Shown here: positions 7,204 to 15,478 of the stretch, piece after piece
Position numbering within the stretch: the stretch's first letter is position 1
Layout: each line of letters opens with the position of its first letter
From: Flagellimonas onchidii
GTDB taxonomy: Bacteria; Bacteroidota; Bacteroidia; Flavobacteriales; Flavobacteriaceae
Direction: 5' to 3'
Length of the DNA stretch: 47,174 nt
Assembly (NCBI RefSeq): GCF_004804315.1
Contig: NZ_SRXX01000022.1
Location: 1 to 47,174, forward strand
Position numbers and translations under genes: made by a program
The notes under the pieces: model-generated
What the model saw: the letters and a program-made list of their open reading frames with translations, nothing else
Database searches by the model: none
Told to the model about the DNA's origin: nothing

Positions 7204-9483
7204 ATGAAATTTTCCCGAACGCTTGCCTTTTTACTGCTTGTATTGGCAGTTTATTGGAGCTACAAATCATTGATGCCTTCCTATAAAGGTGATTTGAACG
7301 CTGAACCGACCTCTTTTTCAACAGATAGGGCTTTGACCCATGTTAAAGAGCTTTCCAAAGAACCCCACGCTGTTGGTTTTGCTGGCCATGCGAACGTACG
7401 AAGTTACATCGTTGCGGAACTTCAAAAAATGGGGTTGGAAGTCACCTTGCAAGAGGGTTACACAGCAGGCGATTGGGCCAGTCTTAGCAAAGCAACCAGC
7501 ATTTTAACCAGAATCGAAGGTTCTGGAGAAGGTAAAGCTTTATTGCTATTGTCACATTATGACAGTAGTCCCCATTCCTCCTTGGGAGCCAGTGATGCAG
7601 GTAGCTGTGTTGCTACTATTTTAGAAGGAATTCGTGCTTTTCTTGCTGAAAACAAAACTCCCAAAAATGACATTATAATTCTGATTTCCGATGCAGAAGA
7701 ATTGGGATTGAACGGTGCCGATCTTTTTGTCAACAAGCATCCATGGGCTAAAGAGGTGGGGCTTGTCCTGAATTTTGAAGCTAGGGGCAGTGGTGGGCCA
7801 AGTTATATGCTTATTGAAACCAATCAGGGCAATGGGGGATTGATCAAAGGGTTTTCAGAGGCAAATCCGAAATTCCCTGTCGCCAATTCATTGGCCTACA
7901 GTATTTATAAAATGCTTCCTAATGATACAGATCTCACTGTATTTCGCGAAGATGGAGACATTCAAGGTTTTAATTTTGCCTTTATTGACGACCATTATGA
8001 CTATCACACTGTTCTGGATAATTATGACCGACTAGATAAAAATTCTTTGGCGCATCAAGGCAGTTATTTAATGCCCTTGCTCAATTACTTTGGCAATGCT
8101 AATCTGGATGATTTAAGAAGTATAGAAGATTATATTTATTTCAATCTCCCTTATTTCAAATTGGTTTCCTATCCTTTTAAATGGATATGGCCCATGTTCA
8201 CGATTGCAGTCCTTGTCTTTATAATATTATTGATTCTGGGGTTAAAGAAGGGGCAATTGGGTTTAAAGGGCATGCTCCAAGGCTTTATACCGCTTTTATT
8301 GGCCTTGATCATTAATGGTTTGATTGGATATTTCAGTTGGACAGCGATTACATGGTGGTATCCGGAATTTGACGACATGCTACATGGGTTCACCTACAAC
8401 GGGCATCTATATATATTGTCATTTGCAATGCTATCGCTGGCTGTGTGTTTTTGGTTTTACCATAAATTCCGAAAGATTAGTCTGTCCGAGCTTTTGATAG
8501 CTCCCATTGTAATCTGGTTACTCATTAGCGGGCTTGTTGCTTCATATCTCCCTGGGGCAAGCTTTTTTATTATACCTGTATTTGGTTTGCTTGTTGCTTT
8601 TATGGTGATTATCAACCAAAAAGAACCGAATGCGTTCTTATTGCTGTTTTTAGCACTTCCTGCAATTTTCATATACTCTCCCTTTATTAAAATGTTTCCT
8701 GTAGGGCTTGGGCTAAAAATGATGATCTCCGCGACCATATTTACCACACTTCTTTATATACTGGTGCTACCCTTTTGGGGACAGTTTAAAAACAAGAACA
8801 GATTCGCTTACCTGGCATTGTTTCTTTTCTTTGTTTTTAGCATCTCTTCCCATATCAATTCGGAATTTACTGCGGAACATCCCAAACCCAGCAGTTTACT
8901 ATATGTGTATGATGCAGATAATGACAATGCTCTTTGGGCAACTTATGATAAGCAGTTGATTGAATGGAACAATCAATTTTTAAAAGACAGTCTGGAAATC
9001 TCCAAATCAGAAGCATTTAAAACACTCGCCAGCAAGTATGGGTCTGGATTTACCTATACATCAGAAGCACCAAAAAAAGGGATTGCTGCACCTTGGATAG
9101 ATATGGTCAAAGATACCGTTATGGGAGAAAATCGGATACTTGAGCTATGCATCACACCCAAGAGAAACGTTAACCGCTTGGACATTTATACCAATCCCAT
9201 CAAATTAAACGCTGCCAAGGCAAACGGCATTGCTTTACCCGATGACTTTTTGCGCGAAAGAGGAAAAAGGCTCCTTACCCACTATATCAGTAATAATGAT
9301 TACACCGAACTTGAGTTGAGTTTCCCTAAAGATTCGGTTTTGGAGCTAACCTTTTATGAATCCTCAAATGATTTATTGAGCAATCCAGATTTCACGGTAC
9401 CTAAGCGACCTGAAACCAGTATTCCAATGCCATTTGTACTCAACGATGCCATATTGGTTACCAAAACATTACGCTTTGAGTAG
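7204..9483 (+). CDS. M28 family zinc peptidase with multi-pass membrane C-terminal region
   Basis: The 759-residue protein has an N-terminal membrane anchor (about 8-25), an M28 catalytic domain to about residue 310, about eight to nine hydrophobic segments between about 330 and 560, and a C-terminal soluble domain. Expected zinc and catalytic residues are present: H118-x-D120 in LLLSHYDSS, D131 in LGASDAGS, E165-E166 in SDAEELG, and a late histidine in the DDHYDYHTV segment. The architecture resembles the Fxna/ERMP1-type membrane aminopeptidases. The catalytic domain most likely faces the periplasm. The following epimerase-like gene overlaps its 3' end, so the two are probably cotranscribed. 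Confidence 0.87.
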   Translation: MKFSRTLAFLLLVLAVYWSYKSLMPSYKGDLNAEPTSFSTDRALTHVKELSKEPHAVGFAGHANVRSYIVAELQKMGLEVTLQEGYTAGDWASLSKATSILTRIEGSGEGKALLLLSHYDSSPHSSLGASDAGSCVATILEGIRAFLAENKTPKNDIIILISDAEELGLNGADLFVNKHPWAKEVGLVLNFEARGSGGPSYMLIETNQGNGGLIKGFSEANPKFPVANSLAYSIYKMLPNDTDLTVFREDGDIQGFNFAFIDDHYDYHTVLDNYDRLDKNSLAHQGSYLMPLLNYFGNANLDDLRSIEDYIYFNLPYFKLVSYPFKWIWPMFTIAVLVFIILLILGLKKGQLGLKGMLQGFIPLLLALIINGLIGYFSWTAITWWYPEFDDMLHGFTYNGHLYILSFAMLSLAVCFWFYHKFRKISLSELLIAPIVIWLLISGLVASYLPGASFFIIPVFGLLVAFMVIINQKEPNAFLLLFLALPAIFIYSPFIKMFPVGLGLKMMISATIFTTLLYILVLPFWGQFKNKNRFAYLALFLFFVFSISSHINSEFTAEHPKPSSLLYVYDADNDNALWATYDKQLIEWNNQFLKDSLEISKSEAFKTLASKYGSGFTYTSEAPKKGIAAPWIDMVKDTVMGENRILELCITPKRNVNRLDIYTNPIKLNAAKANGIALPDDFLRERGKRLLTHYISNNDYTELELSFPKDSVLELTFYESSNDLLSNPDFTVPKRPETSIPMPFVLNDAILVTKTLRFE

Positions 9484-10285
9484 TAAAATAGGAGTCATGG
9501 GTTGTGGTTGGCTCGGTCTGCCCCTTGCCAAACACCTTGTTGCCAATTCATATTCAGTGCATGGCACAACCACTTCCAAAGAAAAACTTTCGATATTGGA
9601 GAAGGAAGATATAGTGCCACACCAAATTACTTTGTCCTCCAGTACAATCGGCGGAGATATCCAAGGTCTCTTATCCCAAATAGACACTCTTGTCATTAAC
9701 ATCCCGCCAAAACTTCGGAGTGGAAATCCAGAGAGTTTTTACGAAAAAATAAAGCTGCTATATAATGAAATTAAGAAAAGTTCGGTTTCGCATATCATCT
9801 TTATCAGCAGCACTGCGGTTTACGGTGAGATTAAAGGAGAAGTTACCGAAGATTGTATACCTAAGCCTGTAACTGAATCGGGGAAGCAATTATTGGCTGC
9901 AGAACAGCTTTTTAAAAAGGATGATGAACTTCTCTCTACCATTATCAGGTTAGGAGGACTGATAGGTCCCGACCGCCACCCTGTAACCATGTTGTCCCAA
10001 AGGCAAAACCTTGTCAACGGCCATGACCCAATCAACTTAATCCACCTAAATGACTGCATCCATATGATCAGTACCATAATTAAAAATGATTATTGGGGTG
10101 AGATATTCAATGGGGTTTATCCGTTTCACCCAACCAAAAAAGAGTTTTATACAAAAGAAGCACTTAAAATAGGTCTTCCCCCTCCAGATTATTCGAAAAG
10201 CCTTCCTTCTAAATTGAACAAAGTTATCGTAAGCAAGAACTTTTTGGATAAATCACACCATTTTGAAAACCCAGTCGGATTATAA
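9446..10285 (+). CDS. NAD-dependent epimerase/dehydratase-like protein (YeeZ-type Rossmann protein)
   Basis: The N-terminal KIGVMGCGWLGLPLA is a Rossmann dinucleotide-binding loop whose GCGWLG form is typical of the YeeZ-like branch of atypical extended SDRs. Further family marks are ISSTAVYGEIKGEVTE and TIIRLGGLIGPDRHP. The usual YxxxK is not obvious, so it may be a non-classical member. The start is unsure: ATG at 9446 is chosen, giving 279 residues and a 38-bp overlap with the M28 gene, while TTG at 9434 or 9476 are alternatives; the ATG at 9497 would cut into the first strand. The substrate is unknown. Confidence 0.8.
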   Translation: MPYWLPKHYALSSKIGVMGCGWLGLPLAKHLVANSYSVHGTTTSKEKLSILEKEDIVPHQITLSSSTIGGDIQGLLSQIDTLVINIPPKLRSGNPESFYEKIKLLYNEIKKSSVSHIIFISSTAVYGEIKGEVTEDCIPKPVTESGKQLLAAEQLFKKDDELLSTIIRLGGLIGPDRHPVTMLSQRQNLVNGHDPINLIHLNDCIHMISTIIKNDYWGEIFNGVYPFHPTKKEFYTKEALKIGLPPPDYSKSLPSKLNKVIVSKNFLDKSHHFENPVGL

Positions 10286-10340
10286 CATAAATTCCTAGGG
10301 CTTATAGTATTCTTTAACAGGCTAATATCAATTATTTTTT

Positions 10341-10348
10341 TAGTTTTG
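10341..10348 (+). promoter_or_regulatory. -7 element before the TPR gene
   Basis: TAGTTTTG matches TAnnTTTG exactly, 21 bp before the ATG at 10370, in an AT-rich region. Confidence 0.55.
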
Positions 10349-10369
10349 GCGCACCAAAAAACATGATAG

Positions 10370-11071
10370 ATGAGAAAAATTGCGGCATTGTTACTTTTAT
10401 TTATGGGTTTCAATGGAATTTCACAGAGCAACGACCAACTTGCTGAACATTATAAGGCTTTTTATAATGAAATGCGTTTGCAAGGCGATGTCAATGGTGT
10501 AATCAATGCATTGACACATTTGAACGTACTTGCCCCTTCAAAAGAGCGACGAGATACATTGGCTTTTGTTTATATGAACAGTAACCAACATCTTCAAGCA
10601 CTAAATACCATAGGGATTGAAAAGAATTCAGATGATTCTGATTTGGCAGTTCAGGTTAAGGCTGTTTCGCTTAAAGCGTTGAACCAACCCAAGAGAGCCT
10701 TAGAGCATTTTGAAGTATTGTTTTCCAGAAACCCCTCAGCGTATTTGGCTTATGAATTGGCCGACCTTAAAATTCAAGTGGGTGATAATGATGGTGCTTT
10801 GGCAAATATTGAATATGGTATCGCAAATGCCAAAGATGACCAGAAGTATGCATTTTACGAAAGACAACAACCTTACGAAGTGCCGTTAAAGGCTGCTTTT
10901 CACCACTTAAAAGGCTTGGGAATCTTTAATAAGGATAAAAATAATATTGATGGTGCCATCGCTTCTATTGACGAAGCACTCAAAATAGACCCCAATTTCA
11001 ATCTGGCAACCTTAAGCAAACAAGCTTTGGAAGGCCGGAAGCAAAAACCGGAAGGGGAAACCCAAAATTAA
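10370..11071 (+). CDS. Exported TPR-repeat protein
   Basis: The product has 233 residues, with an N-terminal signal peptide (MRKIAALLLLFMGFNGISQ). The rest is helical with tetratricopeptide-like units, for example AVSLKALNQPKRALEHFEVLFSRNPSA and GAIASIDEALKIDPNFNLA. Such proteins act as scaffolds in the periplasm, and no partner is evident. The stop overlaps by 4 bp the stop of the convergent NTF2-like gene. Confidence 0.8.
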   Translation: MRKIAALLLLFMGFNGISQSNDQLAEHYKAFYNEMRLQGDVNGVINALTHLNVLAPSKERRDTLAFVYMNSNQHLQALNTIGIEKNSDDSDLAVQVKAVSLKALNQPKRALEHFEVLFSRNPSAYLAYELADLKIQVGDNDGALANIEYGIANAKDDQKYAFYERQQPYEVPLKAAFHHLKGLGIFNKDKNNIDGAIASIDEALKIDPNFNLATLSKQALEGRKQKPEGETQN

Positions 11072-11568
11072 TAGCGCTGTTTAAGCTGTAATAGTAAAAG
11101 ACTGTCTTTTTCTTTTTTGAGTTCAATAAGTTCACCCACGTTATCGTTGGGCACTGCAATAGAAAGTACATAATGGGCAATTTTCCATTGCCCATTTTCT
11201 TTTTTTACAACACCTGAGCCACGGCAAAGTTTCATCTGGGTGTCCAATAATTCATCGAACCATCCAAAATTCTTTGATCCGTTCAGATAAATATTCCGCT
11301 CCACTGAAGTAAAATTCCAAGCTTTTCCGCGATCAAAATAGGGTTTTGAAAATTCTCTGAACGCCTTGTTTTGCCAATTTTCTATGGCATCCGTACCAAT
11401 AAAAACTGCATCCGAAGTCATTTTACCAAAATATCCATCAAAATCAGCATTGGCTGCCGCTAAATGCCAACTGTCCAATAACTCTACAATGGCTTGCTCT
11501 TCATTTATCTGCGCTTTTAGGCCAAAAGAAAATACAATAAGGAACAGTGAAAGTATACTACTCTTCAT
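11068..11568 (-). CDS. Exported NTF2-like (SnoaL/DUF4440-type) protein
   Basis: The 166-residue protein begins with a signal peptide (MKSSILSLFLIVFSFGLKAQ), followed by a cone-shaped NTF2-like domain: a helix EEQAIVELLDSWHLAAANADFDGYFGKM, then strands containing AVFIGTDAIENW and the terminal RGSGVVKKENGQWKIAHYVLS. This pattern is typical of DUF4440/YybH proteins, whose members bind small ligands or act as minor enzymes. The start overlaps the 3' end of the upstream lipoprotein gene by 11 bp, so the two form a two-gene unit. Confidence 0.82.
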   Translation of the reverse strand: MKSSILSLFLIVFSFGLKAQINEEQAIVELLDSWHLAAANADFDGYFGKMTSDAVFIGTDAIENWQNKAFREFSKPYFDRGKAWNFTSVERNIYLNGSKNFGWFDELLDTQMKLCRGSGVVKKENGQWKIAHYVLSIAVPNDNVGELIELKKEKDSLLLLQLKQRY

Positions 11569-12055
11569 CCAAAATCAACTTTTTATCCAATTGACTATTG
11601 ACAACCACTTTAAACTGGTTTAGAAAGATATTATATGCTTCCAACATTTCAACGGTAGGTTCGGTTGTATCCTGATTGTTTAAAATACTTGCTTTTACCT
11701 TTAAAAAATACGTTTTCAAGACGCGTTGTCTACTTTTAATTTGAAGATCATTAAGTATTCCGGGGTAGGTGGACTCAGCCAGAAACTTTTCCTTTTCTAT
11801 AAGGTCGTCTATGGCTAAAATCAAATCTTCATTGTTCTTGGCCTTGTACAATACATCAAAACTACCCGTGAAAGCTTTAAACTCTGCCCAATCCTCGGAT
11901 AACGCCGTCGCTGTTGAATCAAGGCCAATTTTTTTAGGCATTTTTTGATAGTTGAATATCAATTCTTGTTCCGGTACATCTTCCGAAACACCATCTTTGT
12001 TTTTACATGCTGCCATCAATAACAAAACAGCAATCCAACAGGACAATTTTCGCAT
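11558..12055 (-). CDS. Lipoprotein of unknown function
   Basis: The 165-residue protein starts with MRKLSCWIAVLLLMAAC, a type II signal peptide with lipobox MAAC, followed by the acidic KNKDGVSED linker common in exported Bacteroidota lipoproteins. The mature part is predicted mostly helical, with no recognised motif. It is the first gene of a two-gene unit with the NTF2-like protein and is divergent from the L-threonine dehydrogenase gene. Confidence 0.78.
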   Translation of the reverse strand: MRKLSCWIAVLLLMAACKNKDGVSEDVPEQELIFNYQKMPKKIGLDSTATALSEDWAEFKAFTGSFDVLYKAKNNEDLILAIDDLIEKEKFLAESTYPGILNDLQIKSRQRVLKTYFLKVKASILNNQDTTEPTVEMLEAYNIFLNQFKVVVNSQLDKKLILDEE

Positions 12056-12083
12056 AAGCGAATGTACAAATTTTAATAAAGGC

Positions 12084-12091
12084 TATCTTTG
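12084..12091 (+). promoter_or_regulatory. -7 element before the L-threonine dehydrogenase gene
   Basis: TATCTTTG matches TAnnTTTG exactly and lies 27 bp before the ATG at 12119. Confidence 0.6.
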
Positions 12092-12118
12092 CGCGTGATA
12101 TAATTAACTTCATTTTAA

Positions 12119-13066
12119 ATGCAAAAATCCATCTTAATTCTTGGTGCATGCGGCCAAATTGGTACAGAACTTACCATGGAGCTGAGAGCTAAACATGGTT
12201 CGGAAACTGTAATTGCCAGTGATATAAGGGAAGCGAGTGAAAACCTAATGGAGTCAGGGCCTTTTGAATTGTTGGATGCCACAAACTATGAAGCAATCGA
12301 GGACGTGGTAATGCATTATGAAATTGATGAAGTTTATCTAATGGCAGCCATGTTAAGTGCCACTGCGGAAAAATTTCCGATGCGGGCATGGAACCTCAAT
12401 ATGAATTCACTTTTCAATGTCTTAAATCTAGCGAAGGAGAAAAAAATATCCAAGATTTTCTGGCCTTCCAGTATTGCTGTTTTTGGCCTGAACACTCCAA
12501 AGGAAAACACGCCTCAACATGCAATTATGGAGCCCAGTACAGTGTATGGCATTAGCAAACAATCTGGAGAGCGATGGTGCGAGTATTACTTTAAAAAGTT
12601 TGATGTGGACGTTAGAAGTGTAAGATATCCGGGATTGATAAGTTGGAAAACCATGCCAGGTGGCGGAACAACGGATTATGCTGTGGAAATTTATCACAAA
12701 GCTCTTGAAACTGGAGAATACAACTGCTTTTTGAGCGAAGACACCAAACTGCCAATGATGTATATGGATGATGCTATACGAGCAACCATAAAATTAATGG
12801 AAAGTCCTTCAGAAAACCTTAAAATAAGATCTTCCTACAATTTGGGAAGTATGAGTTTTACTCCAGCAGAAGTGGCAAACAGTATTCAAGCTAGAATGCC
12901 TAATTTTAAAATGGCCTACGAACCTGATTTTAGACAGCAAATTGCAGATTCGTGGCCCAGTAGCATAGATGATTCTGCTGCTAAAACTGATTGGGGGTGG
13001 GAACCAAGATTCGATTTGAATGCCACTACAAAGGAAATGTTGGAAAATTTGGGCAAACTCCCTTAA
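12119..13066 (+). CDS. L-threonine 3-dehydrogenase, SDR (UDP-galactose epimerase-like) type
   Basis: This extended SDR of 315 residues should oxidise L-threonine with NAD to 2-amino-3-oxobutyrate, feeding glycine and acetyl-CoA formation. The cofactor loop GACGQIG is at residues 9-15. The catalytic parts are FWPSSIAVFG (Ser/Thr) and TVYGISKQSGE (Tyr-x3-Lys). The stretches VRYPGLISWKTMPGGGTTDYAVEIYHKAL and PMMYMDDAIRATI are close to the signature of SDR-type threonine dehydrogenases known from Flavobacterium and Cytophaga, which separates it from sugar epimerases. No kbl (glycine C-acetyltransferase) gene is adjacent. It is monocistronic and converges on moaC. Confidence 0.88.
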   Translation: MQKSILILGACGQIGTELTMELRAKHGSETVIASDIREASENLMESGPFELLDATNYEAIEDVVMHYEIDEVYLMAAMLSATAEKFPMRAWNLNMNSLFNVLNLAKEKKISKIFWPSSIAVFGLNTPKENTPQHAIMEPSTVYGISKQSGERWCEYYFKKFDVDVRSVRYPGLISWKTMPGGGTTDYAVEIYHKALETGEYNCFLSEDTKLPMMYMDDAIRATIKLMESPSENLKIRSSYNLGSMSFTPAEVANSIQARMPNFKMAYEPDFRQQIADSWPSSIDDSAAKTDWGWEPRFDLNATTKEMLENLGKLP

Positions 13067-13069
13067 ATC

Positions 13070-13498
13070 TTAGCTTCGATTAATATCGGACTTGCCACCT
13101 GTCTTTTTTAAAAGTTTGATATGGTGTATCTCCACTCCTTTATCAATCGGTTTGAGCATGTCGTACATATTCAAGGCTACTATACTAGCTCCATGCATGG
13201 CCTCAACTTCCACTCCGGTTTTATAGAATGTCTTTACCTTGACCTTTATTATGATTTCAAGGTGGTCAATTTCATATTCAATACCGCAAAATTCAACAGG
13301 TAAAGGGTGACAGTCTGGAAGTAAATCCGCTGTTTTTTTTACCCCAAGAAAGCCTGCTGCCTTGCTCATGGCAAAAACATCCCCTTTGGGGACATTGTTC
13401 GATTCTATTGCTTCAATAGTTTTTTGGGAGCTTACTTTCACCACCGCTTGTGCAATGGCCGTTCTATGGGTCGATTGTTTTTGGGTTATGTCAACCAT
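13070..13498 (-). CDS. moaC: Cyclic pyranopterin monophosphate synthase MoaC
   Basis: MoaC converts the 8-oxo-GTP-derived intermediate made by MoaA into cyclic pyranopterin monophosphate, an early step of molybdenum cofactor synthesis. Family marks are MVDITQKQSTHRTAIAQA at the start, the LLPDCHPLP motif with the active-site histidine, and GVEVEAMHGASIVALNMYDMLK near the end. At 142 residues it lacks the 15-20 residue N-terminal extension seen in some homologues but keeps all active-site motifs. The start lies 3 bp after the moaE stop. Other moa/moe genes are outside the window. The nirK and nor enzymes further along do not need Mo, so this cofactor serves other enzymes. Confidence 0.93.
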   Translation of the reverse strand: MVDITQKQSTHRTAIAQAVVKVSSQKTIEAIESNNVPKGDVFAMSKAAGFLGVKKTADLLPDCHPLPVEFCGIEYEIDHLEIIIKVKVKTFYKTGVEVEAMHGASIVALNMYDMLKPIDKGVEIHHIKLLKKTGGKSDINRS

Positions 13499-13501
13499 CT
13501 A

Positions 13502-13942
13502 TTAGCTATTTACTTTCCATTGATAAGAGTCGTCCCCAAAAAGTTCTTTCCCGAAAACAGGAACCTGCGATTTTATTTCTTCCACCACATATTCAAGAGC
13601 TTCAAAAGCCGTTCTACGATGCGGAGATGAAACAAACACAAAAAGACAAATTTCTCCAACATTTACCTTCCCTAAACTATGGTATATGTGCATACAGGTA
13701 ATCTCAAATCTGGAAAAAGTGCTTTCCCTTATTTCGTGGAATTTCAAATTGGCCATCTCCTCATAAGCTGTATATTCTATTGCTTCAACGGTCTTTCCTT
13801 CAATATCATCAGCTCTAACTTGTCCCAAAAAAATATCATGCGCGCCAATTTGGGTCTTGGATTGATGCTTAGCAATGGAGTCGGCTATAAATGAAGGCGA
13901 TATGGCTCCTTCTACAAAAACATTTTTTACTTTCTTTTCCAT
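13502..13942 (-). CDS. moaE: Molybdopterin synthase catalytic subunit MoaE
   Basis: MoaE takes sulfur from the MoaD thiocarboxylate and inserts it into cyclic pyranopterin monophosphate to give molybdopterin. The 146-residue sequence shows GAHDIFLGQVRADDIEGKTVEAIEYTAYEEMA, the HIYHSLGKVNVGEICLFVFVSSPHRRTAFEA core with the paired arginines that bind the substrate, and the final PVFGKELFGDD with its lysine. It precedes moaC on the same strand. A MoaD gene is not visible next to it. Confidence 0.93.
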   Translation of the reverse strand: MEKKVKNVFVEGAISPSFIADSIAKHQSKTQIGAHDIFLGQVRADDIEGKTVEAIEYTAYEEMANLKFHEIRESTFSRFEITCMHIYHSLGKVNVGEICLFVFVSSPHRRTAFEALEYVVEEIKSQVPVFGKELFGDDSYQWKVNS

Positions 13943-14036
13943 GGAAGGCTTGTTTTCGCTAAGGTAATCAACCTAAATTGGATATAAAATTCAAACACCA
14001 CAAAGAATTTCACCATAGTCACGAATAAAATACAAA

Positions 14037-14057
14037 GCCTCCAGAAATTCTGGAGGC
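14037..14057 (-). terminator. Intrinsic terminator after the PUL operon
   Basis: A perfect 9-bp stem GCCTCCAGA / TCTGGAGGC with a 3-nt loop is followed, on the minus strand, by a T-rich tract (CTTTGTATTTTATT). It lies about 85 bp past the last gene of the PUL and before moaE. Confidence 0.8.
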
Positions 14058-14142
14058 CTCGCCACGAACTGACTCAAACCGTTGATTAAAATCAACTAAA
14101 CTTAAACTACGTAAAAATTGTTTTCAGTTCCATAAATTTCTT

Positions 14143-15477
14143 TTAAGGGACTTTCAAACTTGAAAAATCGATATCGGGAGCATCTTGTGAAAGAGTCCGT
14201 GTGAATGCCGTCCCAGCGGTACCATTTTCATCAAAAAAACCACAATTCTTCAGGAAAAACTTATCTCCCTGGGCGCCCCCCGTAAAATCCAATCGGTGGC
14301 CTTGAGAAGCAGTGGCATCTGCAGTGAAAGTACCTTTGTTCAATTCAACCCAAGTATCATCGGTAGTATAGGCCCATTGATTGCCAAAAAGCACTTCTCT
14401 TGCCATAAAACCAGTACTAGGGACAAAGTTCTCTAAAAATGAATGCGGGCGTTTTAAATAGGTTGATGTCTGTGGTCTTCTCAAACTTGCAATCAACTGC
14501 CATTCCCCAACTTCCGGGGCAAAAAAATAGGCTGTGTAATCTGTAGAATTATTTACTGAAGGTTCAGCCTTCAATAAAAATTTATAGGTAGTGTCTGCTT
14601 TCCAATTAAACACTTTAAAGCTCTGCTTACCAGAACCCTCATTTCCAAAATCCTGAACGGTAACATCATCTCCATTGCCAAGGTTCAAGACTTTATAATC
14701 CTCTGGAATTTGATTGGGATCATCGGTATTAAAGGCACTCCATATACTGAACAAAACGCGTCTTTCGGAAGCTGAATTTACCTGCATTCCAAAATAGCCT
14801 TCCGCATGTCCGTTGGCCATAAAAAAAGATCCTATAACATCTTCCCCTTCAGGAACAGTCACCTCATTATAAAACCATTTGATATCCTTTCCTTGGGGTT
14901 CTTCATAACTCATGTGTACAGATGGTCCTCTTCTTCCAAAATGAAAGTTATCTGTAGGCACAAAAGTCACTGAACTTGCTGCTGGGCCGCCAATAAAAAT
15001 GTCATTGATGTCTCCGAAATAAGTTCCGGGCTTGCTCATTCCCTGTATTTCGATATAATGATATCCCGACGAAGAAATATTGAATTTACCTATCTCAACG
15101 GTCTTGTATTCACTGTTAGAAATCTCCAATTCCTTTGATTCAGACCCAACAGACACCTTAATTTTTGAAGTGCCTTCAGGAGATTTTATCCTAAGTCCAA
15201 CATGTAATTCTCCTTTGGATTCGGTTTTAAAGTAAGTACGAATCACATCATCAAGGTTGGTCCAGTTATGTATCCCTGTGTCGAATATGACATCTGCATC
15301 CCTTGTCGTATTATTGATTACCCAACTGTTGGCTCCAGCAGGAATTTTAATAGCGAGATTCAGTTTTTCCTCTGGCGGATCAACTGGATCTGTTGTATTG
15401 TCCGATGAGCAGGCAAAAACCGTAATTCCAAAAAACAAAAAAAGGATATGATTGACCAGTACTGTCTTTTTCAACAT
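14143..15477 (-). CDS. PUL lipoprotein with DUF5077-like and DUF3472-like domains
   Basis: The 444-residue protein opens with a lipoprotein signal (lipobox VFAC, then SSDNTTDPVDPPEE). Residues 35-165 form a beta-rich N-terminal domain (LNLAIKIPAGANSW ... GYHYIEIQGMSKPGTYFGDI), which fits the DUF5077 carbohydrate-binding-like fold. The rest, with GRRGPSVHMSYEEP, SFFMANGHAEGYFGMQVNS, LFSIWSAFNTD and MAREVLFGNQWAY, matches DUF3472. These proteins recur in SusCD loci as surface glycan-binding or processing partners, but no activity is established to my knowledge. It lies just 1 bp after the stop of the FG-GAP gene, so it is in the same operon, and is the last gene before the terminator. Confidence 0.8.
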   Translation of the reverse strand: MLKKTVLVNHILFLFFGITVFACSSDNTTDPVDPPEEKLNLAIKIPAGANSWVINNTTRDADVIFDTGIHNWTNLDDVIRTYFKTESKGELHVGLRIKSPEGTSKIKVSVGSESKELEISNSEYKTVEIGKFNISSSGYHYIEIQGMSKPGTYFGDINDIFIGGPAASSVTFVPTDNFHFGRRGPSVHMSYEEPQGKDIKWFYNEVTVPEGEDVIGSFFMANGHAEGYFGMQVNSASERRVLFSIWSAFNTDDPNQIPEDYKVLNLGNGDDVTVQDFGNEGSGKQSFKVFNWKADTTYKFLLKAEPSVNNSTDYTAYFFAPEVGEWQLIASLRRPQTSTYLKRPHSFLENFVPSTGFMAREVLFGNQWAYTTDDTWVELNKGTFTADATASQGHRLDFTGGAQGDKFFLKNCGFFDENGTAGTAFTRTLSQDAPDIDFSSLKVP

Positions 15478-15478
15478 G